DNA from: Parasedimentitalea denitrificans
Lineage (GTDB): Bacteria; Pseudomonadota; Alphaproteobacteria; Rhodobacterales; Rhodobacteraceae
Direction: 5' to 3'
Assembly (NCBI RefSeq): GCF_011813015.1
Contig: NZ_QHLQ01000001.1
Location: 1-64,000, forward strand
Length of the DNA: 64,000 nucleotides
In this document: piece after piece, positions 53,504 through 62,985 of the stretch
How positions within the stretch are numbered: the stretch's first letter is position 1
Layout of the letters: each line of letters begins with the position of its first letter
Made by a program: the position numbers and the translations under genes
The notes under the pieces: model-generated
Told to the model about the DNA's origin: nothing
The model's input: only the letters and a program-made list of their open reading frames with translations
Database searches by the model: none

Positions 53504-54751
53504 TCAAAGCAGAGCCATCAATCGTTGCTTTTCACCATGATCATCAGGGCTGGTGATCACCCGCGCCAGATCTTCCAGCGAATTGATAGAATGCCCAGCG
53601 CGAAAGCTGTCCACATGGGGCAGCATGGCGCGGATCCCCTGCGCCTTGGGGGCAAATCCCTGCCAGCGCAGCAAAGGGTTTATCCAGATCAAGCGACGCG
53701 CCGACAGCTGCAGTCGCTGCATTTCCTTTGCCAATGCAACAGGATCATCCCGGTCCAAGCCATCGGTAATCAACAACACAACAGCCCCATGCCCCATTAC
53801 CCGCCGAGACCAGTCGCGGTTGAATTCATGCAGGCATTCGCCAATCCGCGTTCCACCTTCCCAATCCTGCGCCTCGGCCCCAGCCGCTGCCAGTGCGGCG
53901 TCCACATCCCGCTGTGCCAGATGCCGGGTGATATTGGTCAGACGGGTGCCAAAAGTGAACCCATGCACCTTGGCCCAGCCCGCCCCTTTTGCATTAGAGA
54001 CCGCATGCAGAAAATGCAGAATGATCCGACTGTATTGGCTCATCGAACCAGAGATATCGCAGATGACCACCAGATTAGGCCAACGAACACGCCGTTTGGC
54101 TCGTGCTATTGTCTGGATTTCACCACCATACCGCGCCGCATCCCGCAAGGTGCGCCGCCAATCCGGGCGCTGCCCTCGTGGCGCAGCAATCAGGCGACGC
54201 GACTTCAAAGGCTGAACCGGCAAAGACATCTGCGACAATACCCGCTTGGCCGCAGCCACCTCCGTGGTGCTCATCTGTTCAAAGTCGAGTGTGCGAAGCC
54301 GCTCTTCGCCAGACATAGTCAGGCTGGCGTCAAACTCGATCTCGGTGCCGTCCTCACTTTTGATGTCTTCCGGGTCAGGCTGAGTACCATCCAGCAATGC
54401 CTCGGCCGCGCGCTTCTCACCGGGTTTGGCAGGTTGTTCCTCTTGCACACCGCGCACCGAAGGCATCAGCATCGCCATCATGTGCTCCAGAAACCGCGGA
54501 TCGCGCCAGTACAGGCGAAAAACCTGCGCAAAGATCACCCGATGTTCCGGCTTGCTAACGAAACAGGCATGCAGCGCCCAATAGAAATCCTGTCGGCTGG
54601 TGAACCCTGCTGCCGCCACAGCTTCGACCGCATCCACCACCCGCCCTGGCCCAATCAGCAACCCAGCCTTGCGCAGAGCACGGGCAAAATGGGTGATGTT
54701 TTGCGCCAGCTTGGGCTGGTCAGGTAGATCTGGCGGCAGGGTTTCAGACAT
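53504..54751 (-). CDS. coxE: VWA domain protein CoxE
   Basis: A 415-residue protein with a C-terminal von Willebrand A domain; the metal site is ICDISGSMSQYSR (near 235), and TDGLDRDDP completes it. It works with the MoxR-type ATPase CoxD to mature molybdenum hydroxylases. An acidic linker (about 120-170, EDIKSEDGTEIEF) precedes the VWA domain. The start at 54751 is chosen because the longer frame would read through repeat copy C. Confidence 0.92.
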   Translation of the reverse strand: MSETLPPDLPDQPKLAQNITHFARALRKAGLLIGPGRVVDAVEAVAAAGFTSRQDFYWALHACFVSKPEHRVIFAQVFRLYWRDPRFLEHMMAMLMPSVRGVQEEQPAKPGEKRAAEALLDGTQPDPEDIKSEDGTEIEFDASLTMSGEERLRTLDFEQMSTTEVAAAKRVLSQMSLPVQPLKSRRLIAAPRGQRPDWRRTLRDAARYGGEIQTIARAKRRVRWPNLVVICDISGSMSQYSRIILHFLHAVSNAKGAGWAKVHGFTFGTRLTNITRHLAQRDVDAALAAAGAEAQDWEGGTRIGECLHEFNRDWSRRVMGHGAVVLLITDGLDRDDPVALAKEMQRLQLSARRLIWINPLLRWQGFAPKAQGIRAMLPHVDSFRAGHSINSLEDLARVITSPDDHGEKQRLMALL

Positions 54752-54759
54752 CAGGTCTC

Positions 54760-54807
54760 GCGGGGGCTCTGCCCCCGCACCCCCGGGATATTTGTGGCCA
54801 GATGAAG
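54760..54807 (-). repeat. GC-hairpin intergenic repeat, copy C
   Basis: CTTCATCTGG on the minus strand, an AT spacer that differs from A and B in a few bases, then CGGGGG and CCCCCG arms. It lies between coxD and coxE in the operon and touches the coxD stop. Confidence 0.75.
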
Positions 54808-54809
54808 GA

Positions 54810-55718
54810 TCATGCCGGGACCAGGCTCGCTTTGGCGTCTTCGAGTATGCGTTTCGCCTCGGAGCCTTGTAGTTTTGATATATCATCCTGATACTTCAGA
54901 ACTGCACCCAATGTATCAGCAATCACCTCAGGCGAGAGATCAATTACATCCAGCGCCAGCAGGCAGTTGGCCCAGTCGATGGTTTCAGCAACCCCCGGTT
55001 TTTTAAACAGGTCTTCGGTGCGCAGGGCTTGCACAAAAGCGACCACCTCGCGGCTAAGCTGGGCGCTGACTTCTGGCGCGCGGGCCTGCAGGATTTCAAT
55101 CTCGCGCTGGAAGTTCGGATAGTCCACCCAGTGGTACAAGCACCGTCGCTTTAGCGCATCATGCACCTCACGTGTGCGGTTTGAGGTAAGAATAACAATG
55201 GGCGGTTCCGGCGCCTTGATGGTGCCAAGTTCCGGGATTGTGACCTGAAAGTCCGACAATGCCTCAAGCAGGAAGGCCTCAAACGGTTCATCCGTGCGGT
55301 CCAGCTCGTCGATCAACAACACCGGTGCGCCATGTTCATCCGGGCGCATGGCCTGCAGCAAAGGCCGTTCAATCAAAAACTCATCCGAAAACAGTTCGGA
55401 TTGCAGCTTACCTCGATCTGCGCCACCTGCCGCCTCGGCGGTACGGATTGCAATCATCTGAGCTGGAAAGTTCCACTCATACACAGCCGACGAAGCATCA
55501 AGCCCTTCGTAGCACTGTAGCCGGATCAGTCGTCGGTTCAGCCCTGCAGCCAGCGCTTTGGCGATCTCGGTCTTGCCGACCCCAGCTTCGCCTTCCAGAA
55601 ACAGTGGCCGTCCTAGCCGTAGCGCCAGAAACACCACCGTGGCCAGCGCCCGCCCACAGACGTAGCCCTGATTGCCAAGCAAGTCCTGCACATGGTCGAT
55701 TGTCTCGGTCTGCTGCAT
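54810..55718 (-). CDS. coxD: MoxR-type AAA+ ATPase CoxD
   Basis: A 302-residue ATPase with Walker A GEAGVGKTE (near 40), Walker B LLIDELDRTDEPFEAFLLEAL (near 115) and sensor segment ILTSNRTREVHDALKRRC. It belongs to the MoxR/CoxD group, works with the VWA protein CoxE, and in CODH clusters assembles the active site. The start at 55718 follows CGGAGGGCACAG. It appears to head the whole leftward cox operon. Confidence 0.93.
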   Translation of the reverse strand: MQQTETIDHVQDLLGNQGYVCGRALATVVFLALRLGRPLFLEGEAGVGKTEIAKALAAGLNRRLIRLQCYEGLDASSAVYEWNFPAQMIAIRTAEAAGGADRGKLQSELFSDEFLIERPLLQAMRPDEHGAPVLLIDELDRTDEPFEAFLLEALSDFQVTIPELGTIKAPEPPIVILTSNRTREVHDALKRRCLYHWVDYPNFQREIEILQARAPEVSAQLSREVVAFVQALRTEDLFKKPGVAETIDWANCLLALDVIDLSPEVIADTLGAVLKYQDDISKLQGSEAKRILEDAKASLVPA

Positions 55719-55852
55719 CTGTGCCCTCCGGTTGCATGCCAAACAGGCCACGGCGCAGCGAAAGCGTCAAGTGCCGAGTGTTGACGCCCGCCTCCACAAG
55801 GTGCGATGACACAGAGGCCCACGTCCTCGGTTAGCCGCCAAAAGAGAATTCA

Positions 55853-56896
55853 ATGCGTTATCTTGCCATTACCACCCTGCGCAACGAAGGCGCATTCTTG
55901 TTGGAATGGCTGGCCCATCATCGAGCTGTGGGGTTTACCGATTTCTTGGTGTTTTCAAACGACTGCCAAGATGGCACCGATGCGATGCTGGATCATCTAC
56001 AGGATCTCGGGCATCTGACACATGTCCGCAACGATGGTCCCTATGACCAACGCGGCATTCAATTCACCGCGATGAAAACGGCCGACAAGCATCCTCTTGT
56101 TCAACAGGCCGACTGGATCCTGACCCTGGACATTGATGAGTTTGTCAACATTCACACAGGGGACGGCACCCTGTCCTGCCTGTTAGAGGCTTTGCCGCAA
56201 GCAGACGCTGTGACCCTGACTTGGCGGTTGTTCGGCAATGCGGGTCAGGTCCGTTATCAGGACCAGCCGGTAACCACACAGTTCACCCGCTGCGCACCCG
56301 TGGTGATCCACTGGCCTTGGCGGGCCGCGATGTTCAAAACACTTTACCGTAACAACGGAACCTACCGGAAAACCGGTGTCCACAGGCCGCGAAGCCCTAA
56401 GCCCGACCAATTGGAAAACTATCGCTGGTTTGACTCTGAGGGCCGCGAACTGGGACCTGAGTTCAAAACTAAGAAGCTATTTTCGACCTTTGGCCGCACC
56501 AATTTCAAGCTTGCGCAACTGAACCATTACCCGCTTGGCTCAATGGAGAGTTATGTGATCAAGGCAGACCGCGGGCGTGTAAACCGATCGGATCTTCCAC
56601 TTGGGATGGACTATTGGGTTGAACGCAATTTCAATACGGATACGGACAGCTCAGTTGCACAGTACCTAGAACGAACTTCAGAAATTCTGGACGAAATGAA
56701 ATCAGACTGTGAACTGGCAAAGCGCCACAACGACGCCGTAAAATGGCGGCAGGAACGTTTTTTGTTGCTGATGAATGACGATGCCTACAGAAGCCTGTTT
56801 AGCCGCCTGTTGATGACGCCTCCTTCGCGGCTAATCAATGCCACAACCGCCCGAACACTGACTGGTTTTGCCTTGAATAACCGCAGCATCACCTAG
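55853..56896 (+). CDS. glycosyltransferase family 2-like protein
   Basis: A 347-residue protein whose N-terminal half is a GT-A-type fold: LAITTLRNEGAFLLEWLAHHRAVGF, then FSNDCQDGTDAML, and the metal motif DIDEFVNIH (near residue 92) in place of DxD. This pattern is that of the Glyco_tranf_2_4 group. No membrane segment. The sugar and acceptor are unknown. It shares a strand with the protein of unknown function that follows 122 bases later; they may be functionally linked. Confidence 0.85.
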   Translation: MRYLAITTLRNEGAFLLEWLAHHRAVGFTDFLVFSNDCQDGTDAMLDHLQDLGHLTHVRNDGPYDQRGIQFTAMKTADKHPLVQQADWILTLDIDEFVNIHTGDGTLSCLLEALPQADAVTLTWRLFGNAGQVRYQDQPVTTQFTRCAPVVIHWPWRAAMFKTLYRNNGTYRKTGVHRPRSPKPDQLENYRWFDSEGRELGPEFKTKKLFSTFGRTNFKLAQLNHYPLGSMESYVIKADRGRVNRSDLPLGMDYWVERNFNTDTDSSVAQYLERTSEILDEMKSDCELAKRHNDAVKWRQERFLLLMNDDAYRSLFSRLLMTPPSRLINATTARTLTGFALNNRSIT

Positions 56897-57018
56897 GATT
56901 AAAAGCACGAATAGTCGAAAAACTGGCACGAGTTCATCCCAATTTGGCCGCATTCTATGCCTAGTGATAAAAACTTGTAACTGGCTCATCACGTAGCCGG
57001 GCTCTGAGGACTAGAACG

Positions 57019-57969
57019 ATGCAGGACGGACTGGAAAATCTGGACGAAAGCCTGGCCGGGTTGAACCCACTGCAGTGGCGCAAACGCATGACTGAGTTGG
57101 CCGAACAACACGGCATGTACCAGTCCCTTGGCGATCAGCACTTTGCGACCTTCATCGATCAAGACAATACCTTATTGGTCACCTTTGAGACCATTCAGGG
57201 TATCCAGAACCTGTCCGAGCAAGCTCAGCCCCTTGGATTTGATCTGGTTAAAAACCAAGGCTGGTCACACCTGTGCCTTATCTCTGACGGCGACACTTGG
57301 TTCCGCGAGAGTAAGGTCTTTGGGTTCTTTGATCAGTTGATTGATGATGGGTTCTTTGAGGAATTCGACAAGGTTGTTTTCTATGGCGCCGGCCCCTGCG
57401 GCTATGCTGCGGCCGCCTTTTCTGTTGCAGCACCCGGGGCCACGGTAATTGCCATCCAGCCTCAGGCCACGCTGGATCCACAAATGACCGAGTGGGACGA
57501 CCGATTTATTGAAATGCGGCGCACCTCTTTCACCGACAGATACGGCTATGCGCCGGACATGCTCGACGCTGCCGATCAGGCCTATGTCCTTTACGATCCA
57601 CGCGAACAGTTGGATGCAATGCATGCGGCTCTGTTCCGCCGTCCGAATGTGGCGCGCTTGCGGTTGCCCAATATGGGTACAGCGATACAAGATCGGCTTA
57701 TCCAAATGGAAATCCTGTATCAGATTATCTCTTTGGCTGGCGCAGGGAAACTGACCCCACTGCGGTTCTGGAAACAATATCGGGCACGGCGTAACAATCT
57801 GGCATACCTGCGACGGGTGGCTGCTTTGGTAAGCGAGCCTGATCGGCCATACCTTGCTGCCCTTCTAAGTCACAATGTGTCACAGCGCATGCGTGCGCCA
57901 AAGTTTAGGCGCATGTATAAAAGACTGAAGGAACGTGCCGAGGCTGGTGAATTCACCATGCCCACCTAG
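57019..57969 (+). CDS. conserved roseobacter protein of unknown function
   Basis: A 316-residue soluble protein I cannot place in a defined family; similar roseobacter proteins are sometimes labelled PAPS reductase, but the cysteine motifs of that enzyme are absent. Visible features are FYGAGPCGYAAAAFSVAAPGA (near 117-137), which resembles an alpha/beta-hydrolase elbow with Cys-Gly after a small turn, and a strongly basic C-terminal third (FWKQYRARRNN, RRMYKRLKERAE). It follows a glycosyltransferase gene, and may act on the same surface polymer. Confidence 0.75.
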   Translation: MQDGLENLDESLAGLNPLQWRKRMTELAEQHGMYQSLGDQHFATFIDQDNTLLVTFETIQGIQNLSEQAQPLGFDLVKNQGWSHLCLISDGDTWFRESKVFGFFDQLIDDGFFEEFDKVVFYGAGPCGYAAAAFSVAAPGATVIAIQPQATLDPQMTEWDDRFIEMRRTSFTDRYGYAPDMLDAADQAYVLYDPREQLDAMHAALFRRPNVARLRLPNMGTAIQDRLIQMEILYQIISLAGAGKLTPLRFWKQYRARRNNLAYLRRVAALVSEPDRPYLAALLSHNVSQRMRAPKFRRMYKRLKERAEAGEFTMPT

Positions 57970-58035
57970 GCCTGTGTTGTAGCTCAGAACCCTTGGCCAC
58001 TTCCCCTTAGCATGCGCCTATGCTAGGGCCTCAGC

Positions 58036-59076
58036 ATGACCCAGAGCCTTACAATCGCCCGCCCCGACGACTGGCACCTGCACCTGCGTGACGGTGCCAT
58101 GTTAAATGCCGTCCTGCCTGAAACAGCCCGTCATTTTGCCCGTGCCATCATCATGCCCAATCTGGTGCCGCCGGTTGTGACATCGGCCCATGCCGCGGCC
58201 TATCGCGATCGCATTCTGGCCGCCCTGCCCGATAGCATGTCCTTTGATCCACTGATGACACTGTACCTGACCGAGGATTCAGACCCAGCAGATGTTGCAG
58301 CCGCCCACGCCAGCGGTTTGATAAAAGCAGTCAAACTCTATCCAGCCGGGGCCACCACCAATTCAGCAAGCGGAGTCGCGAACTTTGAGAACGTGCGCGC
58401 GGTGCTCGACAAAATGGCCGAGATCGGCCTGCCACTCTGCGTTCATGGCGAAGTAACCGACGCTGACATCGACATCTTTGACCGCGAAGCGGTGTTCATC
58501 GACCGTGTGCTGGACCCGATCCGCAAGGCCACGCCGGGCCTTCGTGTTGTGATGGAGCACATCACCACAGCCAACGGCGTGGACTATGTGAAGTCCAACG
58601 ACAAGGATCTGGGCGCGACCATCACCACCCATCACCTGATCATCAACCGCAACCACATCCTGGTTGGCGGCATCAAACCGCACTACTACTGCCTGCCCGT
58701 CGCCAAACGCGAAGAGCACCGTCTGGCCCTGCGCGCGGCTGCCACCTCGGGTGATGCACGTTTCTTCCTGGGCACCGACTCGGCTCCGCATACCGACGAC
58801 AACAAAGAAAGCGCCTGTGGCTGCGCCGGTTGCTTTACCGCCACCAACACAATGTCGCTGCTCGCCCATGTGTTCGAGGAAGACGGCGCATTGGACAAGC
58901 TCGAAGGGTTTGCTTCGAAAAATGGTCCAGCCTTCTATGGCCTGCCGGTGAACGCGGAAACTCTGACCCTGTCCAAACAGGACAGCCCGGTCAACTTCCC
59001 GGCAAGCATCGCCACCGAAGACGGCCCAGTCACCGTGTTCGATCCCGGCTTCCCAGTGCACTGGGCCGTCGACTGA
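58036..59076 (+). CDS. pyrC: dihydroorotase
   Basis: Closes carbamoyl-aspartate to dihydroorotate in pyrimidine synthesis. The 346-residue length and the opening [13 protein letters not shown] with the HxH metal site identify the E. coli PyrC type. The carbamylated lysine is in [13 protein letters not shown] (near residue 98), and metal histidines are in THHLIINRN and LGTDSAPH. Threonine aldolase follows seven bases later. Its presence in the same window as pyrimidine breakdown looks incidental; no RutR-like site was seen near it. Confidence 0.96.
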   Translation: MTQSLTIARPDDWHLHLRDGAMLNAVLPETARHFARAIIMPNLVPPVVTSAHAAAYRDRILAALPDSMSFDPLMTLYLTEDSDPADVAAAHASGLIKAVKLYPAGATTNSASGVANFENVRAVLDKMAEIGLPLCVHGEVTDADIDIFDREAVFIDRVLDPIRKATPGLRVVMEHITTANGVDYVKSNDKDLGATITTHHLIINRNHILVGGIKPHYYCLPVAKREEHRLALRAAATSGDARFFLGTDSAPHTDDNKESACGCAGCFTATNTMSLLAHVFEEDGALDKLEGFASKNGPAFYGLPVNAETLTLSKQDSPVNFPASIATEDGPVTVFDPGFPVHWAVD

Positions 59077-59083
59077 CGCCAAT

Positions 59084-60124
59084 ATGCCCCGCTTTCCTAT
59101 CGACTTGATTTCCGACACCAGCACCCGGCCCAGCGCCGGGATGCTGCAGGCCATGGCATCTGCGGAAACCGGCGACGAGCAACGCGGCGAAGATCCCACA
59201 ACGCTGGCTCTGTGCGAACGCATGGCTGACATGCTGGGGATGGAGGCCGCAATCTTTCTACCCTCGGGCACCATGTGCAACCAGATCTCCTTTCTGGTGC
59301 ACTGCCGCCCCGGTGACGAGATCTTGGCGGCCGAAAACGCACATATCGTGCGTTCCGAAGGGGCCGGAGCCTCAGCCCTCGCAGGCGCGCAGATCCGCGG
59401 CATTCCAACGCCCTCGGGTATCTTCACTGCAGATGATGCAGCCGCCCACCTGAACCGCAAACGCGACCGTGCCCCGGTGTCGCGGCTGATCTCGGTTGAG
59501 CAAACCAGTAATTCCGGCGGCGGGGCCATCTGGCCACTGAAAACCCTGCAAAAATTGGTGACGCTGAAAAAAGAACGTGACCTGATCCTGCACATGGACG
59601 GCGCCCGCCTGTTCAACGCCACTACAGCCAGCGGCATCGCGCCAACAGACATGTGTCAAGGCTTCGACAGTGTTTGGGTCGACCTGTCCAAGGGCCTGGG
59701 CTGCCCCGTTGGAGCAGTTCTGGCTGGATCTAAGGATTTCATCGCCCGCGCCTGGGTCTGGAAGCACCGCCTTGGCGGAGCTATGCGCCAGTCTGGCGTG
59801 ATCGCAGCTGCCGGGCTTTATGCTCTGGACCACAACATTGACCGTCTATCGCAAGATCATAAATACGCCCACTTGCTTGCAAGACTACTCGTGGAGGCGC
59901 CGGGGGTACGTGTCTACCCAGAAGTCCCAGAAACGAACATCCTGTTTCTGGATATCACAGACAGCGGTCAAGACACCGCTCAGATGGCAGAGGCTCTCGC
60001 CACTCACGGAGTTCGCTTGAACGCCGAAGGCAAAACCCTGTTCCGTGCTGTGACGCATCTTGATCTAAGCGAAGCTCAGATCCAACAAGCAGCAAAAGCC
60101 ATTATTGCAGCCCTGACGCCTTGA
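59084..60124 (+). CDS. low-specificity L-threonine aldolase-like enzyme
   Basis: A 346-residue PLP enzyme of the beta-eliminating lyase family that splits L-threonine (or beta-hydroxy amino acids) to glycine and aldehyde. The PLP lysine is in WVDLSKGLGCPVGAVL (near residue 205), and the ring-stacking histidine region is IFLPSGTMCNQISFL (near 63). It may be read together with pyrC, seven bases upstream. A GC hairpin follows. Confidence 0.9.
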   Translation: MPRFPIDLISDTSTRPSAGMLQAMASAETGDEQRGEDPTTLALCERMADMLGMEAAIFLPSGTMCNQISFLVHCRPGDEILAAENAHIVRSEGAGASALAGAQIRGIPTPSGIFTADDAAAHLNRKRDRAPVSRLISVEQTSNSGGGAIWPLKTLQKLVTLKKERDLILHMDGARLFNATTASGIAPTDMCQGFDSVWVDLSKGLGCPVGAVLAGSKDFIARAWVWKHRLGGAMRQSGVIAAAGLYALDHNIDRLSQDHKYAHLLARLLVEAPGVRVYPEVPETNILFLDITDSGQDTAQMAEALATHGVRLNAEGKTLFRAVTHLDLSEAQIQQAAKAIIAALTP

Positions 60125-60149
60125 CTCTTCCGGGTCGCTTGCGGCCCGG

Positions 60150-60183
60150 GCATGCGCTAGCCCGCCCCACGGCGGGCGCATGC
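60150..60183 (+). terminator. hairpin after threonine aldolase
   Basis: GCATGCG / CGCATGC encloses CCCGCC / GGCGGG with a four-base loop, 26 bases past the stop. No T-run, so likely Rho-assisted. Confidence 0.55.
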
Positions 60184-60352
60184 TGCACCCACCCGGCCTA
60201 GCGCTTGCCCCTTGTTGTGTCTCTCGGAAGCAGACCTCACGCTCGCCCCTCTGTCAATTGCAGCCCCACTTTACCGCTTTTCACTCTCGACTTTTGCCCC
60301 CCAGCAGGAGTAACAGGGCACCGTTTGTCACGCCAGAGCCCGAGGTTGCCCC

Positions 60353-61033
60353 ATGATCCCCACATCATTTCCAAGCAAAGAAGAAATCGCCCGCCTGTCC
60401 GCACGCATGTTGCTGGAAATCGGTGCGGTAGATTTCAACTCAAAAGAGCCCTTCACTCTGGCATCAGGTCTGCCTTCACCGTCTTACGTCGACTGCCGCA
60501 AGCTGATCTCTTTCCCGCGCATCCGTTCTACCCTGATGGACTTTCTGACCATCACCATCATGCGCAACGCGGGTTTTGAGGCTTTTGACAACATCGCTGG
60601 CGGCGAAACAGCGGGCATTCCCTTTGGCGCACTGGTCGCAGAACGCATGGCGCTGCCAATGACTTACGTTCGCAAAAAGCCCAAGGGCTACGGTCGCAAC
60701 GCCCGCATCGAAGGTGTGATGAAAGAAGGCGAACGTGTACTGTTGGTCGAAGACATGACCACCGATGGCGGTTCCAAGCTCAGCTTTGTCGATGCCATCC
60801 GCGAAACCGGCGCTACCTGCGGCCACACCGCCCTGATTTTCTATTACGACATCTTCCCTGAAACCATCCAGAAACTCGGCGACCACGGTGTCGAACTGCA
60901 CTACCTGTGCACTTGGTGGGACGTTCTGGCCGAGGCCCGCGCACAGGAAGCTTTCTCAGCCGAAACTCTGGACGAAGTCGAAAAGTTTCTCAAAGACCCT
61001 CGCGCCTGGCAGGACGCGCATAAATCCGCCTAA
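60353..61033 (+). CDS. pyrE: orotate phosphoribosyltransferase
   Basis: Joins orotate to PRPP to give OMP. The 226-residue protein has the PRPP-binding motif [15 protein letters not shown] (near residue 128), [12 protein letters not shown] and the N-terminal [19 protein letters not shown]. It is separated from the aldolase by about 230 bases, so it has its own promoter. Complete. Confidence 0.96.
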   Translation: MIPTSFPSKEEIARLSARMLLEIGAVDFNSKEPFTLASGLPSPSYVDCRKLISFPRIRSTLMDFLTITIMRNAGFEAFDNIAGGETAGIPFGALVAERMALPMTYVRKKPKGYGRNARIEGVMKEGERVLLVEDMTTDGGSKLSFVDAIRETGATCGHTALIFYYDIFPETIQKLGDHGVELHYLCTWWDVLAEARAQEAFSAETLDEVEKFLKDPRAWQDAHKSA

Positions 61034-61288
61034 GCCCTTATTGGTCGGAGGGTGTGTCTGTGGATAACCCCCTCCGATTCGTAAGATGAGCACAAAGACA
61101 GCCGAATATATCGCGGTTGTTGAGTTTTTCCCTACTTCATGTAGAATTTCACTCCGACTCCATTGGTCGCTGACCGATGGTTTTGCAGTGGTTCCGGGCA
61201 GTTTTCCACAAACCGCCCACAGAAACATACATCTGGCCTCAAGCGGGCCTTGAGCGCTATGATAGCCGCTCAGACGATGAGAGCAGAA

Positions 61289-62815
61289 ATGAACGAACTG
61301 ACCCCTTTTGACGGCCCTCAGCCGCCAGCACCGATGCCAGAACAAATGCCAGCCAACGTCGAAGCTGCGCCTGAACCCGTGATGCCGCACTCGGTCGAGG
61401 CCGAGCAGCAGTTGCTTGGGGCGATTCTAACCAACAATGACGTCTATGACCGTATTGCTTCGGTCATTAGCGCCGAACATTTCTATGATCCGGTCCACAC
61501 TCGCATCTACGAAATCGCCGCCGCGCGAATTTCCAAGAACGCTCTGGCTTCACCGGTCACACTCAAGGCATTCATGGAGGACGACGAGGGCCTGAAGGAA
61601 CTCGGCGGTCCCGCCTATTTGGCCAAACTGGCTGGCGCCTCGATCTCGGCCTTTGCTGTGCGCGACTATGCCCAGATGATCTATGATCTGGCGATCCGGC
61701 GCGAGCTAATCGGCCTGGGCCAAGACATCGCAGACAAGGCACGCCGGGTTGATGTCGCCTCGGAACCCAAAGAACAGATCGTCGAGGCAGAACAGTCGCT
61801 GTATAAACTGGCCGAGCAGGGCCAGACCGAAAGCGGTTTCAAATCCTTCCTCAAGGCGGTGACCGAAGCGGTCAACGTCACCAACGAAGCCTACCAGCGC
61901 GGCGGCGGCATGGCCGGGATTTCCACTGGGCTAGTCGACCTCGACAAACAGCTTGGTGGCTTGCACCCGTCGGATTTGCTGATCCTTGCGGGTCGCCCGT
62001 CGATGGGGAAAACATCGCTGGCGACCAACATCGCCTATAACGTTGCCAAGGCCTATAAGCGTGGCACCAGAAACGACGGCACCGAAGGCGCCATTGATGG
62101 CGGCGTAGTCGGCTTTTACTCGCTCGAGATGAGCGCCGAACAGCTGGCTGGCCGTATTTTGGCCGAAGCGTCAGAGATCTCATCTCACAAAATCCGCCAA
62201 GGTGACATGACCGAGGCTGAATTCCGCAAATTCGTCGAGGCCGCCAAAACGCTGGAAAGCTGCCCGCTGTTCATCGACGACACACCCGCCCTGCCGATCT
62301 CCCAGCTCGCCGCTCGTGCCCGTCGCCTGAAACGAACCCACGGGTTGGATCTCTTGGTGATCGACTACCTGCAGCTGTGTCGTGGTACTGCCGACAACCG
62401 CGTGAACGAAATCGGCGAGATTTCGATGGGCATGAAGGCGATTGCCAAGGAATTGCAAATCCCAGTGATCGCCCTGTCCCAGCTGTCACGTCAGGTGGAA
62501 CAACGTGACGATAAGCGCCCACAGCTGTCGGACCTTCGTGAATCGGGGTCGATCGAGCAGGATGCCGACGTGGTGATGTTCGTGTACCGCGAGGAATACT
62601 ATAAAGAGCGTGAAAAACCAGGCGATCACGAGCTGGACAAGATGGAAGAGTGGAAAGAGGCGATGGAACGCCTGCACGCCAAAGCTGAAGTCATCGTCGG
62701 CAAACAGCGTCACGGTCCCATCGGCACAGTCGAGCTTGGGTTCGAAGCTCAGTTCACCCGCTTTGGCAACCTCGCCAAGGCCTGGCAGAACGGCCCTCGT
62801 GAAGACGAGTACTGA
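61289..62815 (+). CDS. dnaB: replicative DNA helicase
   Basis: Unwinds DNA ahead of the replisome as a hexamer. The 508-residue protein has the N-terminal domain (VEAEQQLLGAIL, near 33), a linker, and the RecA-like domain with Walker A GRPSMGKTS (near 230), Walker B LLVIDYLQL and the DnaB-specific ALSQLSRQVEQR and DLRESGSIEQDADVVMF. The start at 61289 fits the usual MNEL opening; earlier ATGs at 61277 and 61259 are possible. An internal acidic stretch near 445-460 is normal for alphaproteobacterial DnaB. Confidence 0.96.
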   Translation: MNELTPFDGPQPPAPMPEQMPANVEAAPEPVMPHSVEAEQQLLGAILTNNDVYDRIASVISAEHFYDPVHTRIYEIAAARISKNALASPVTLKAFMEDDEGLKELGGPAYLAKLAGASISAFAVRDYAQMIYDLAIRRELIGLGQDIADKARRVDVASEPKEQIVEAEQSLYKLAEQGQTESGFKSFLKAVTEAVNVTNEAYQRGGGMAGISTGLVDLDKQLGGLHPSDLLILAGRPSMGKTSLATNIAYNVAKAYKRGTRNDGTEGAIDGGVVGFYSLEMSAEQLAGRILAEASEISSHKIRQGDMTEAEFRKFVEAAKTLESCPLFIDDTPALPISQLAARARRLKRTHGLDLLVIDYLQLCRGTADNRVNEIGEISMGMKAIAKELQIPVIALSQLSRQVEQRDDKRPQLSDLRESGSIEQDADVVMFVYREEYYKEREKPGDHELDKMEEWKEAMERLHAKAEVIVGKQRHGPIGTVELGFEAQFTRFGNLAKAWQNGPREDEY

Positions 62816-62985
62816 TAGACCGCCTAAGGCCTCAGCCATTTTAACTAGAATGTCCTACCCGCCGCATGCCGGGTAGTGACTAACCTTACTCAGAACTATG
62901 GCCACAACCCCACGCCCGGTCTTTGGATAGCACACTCTCCCTCATTCCCCCTTGACCCCTGCCCCGCGCATGTCATGAACAGCGG

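Noticed and set aside
53294..54727. 477-codon open frame antisense to coxE
   Set aside because: CoxE is intact on the other strand with its metal site; the antisense translation is rich in His, Pro, Arg and Gln without any motif.
58363..59652. 429-codon open frame antisense to pyrC and threonine aldolase
   Set aside because: Both sense genes are complete with all catalytic motifs; the antisense product shows no domain and an odd composition.
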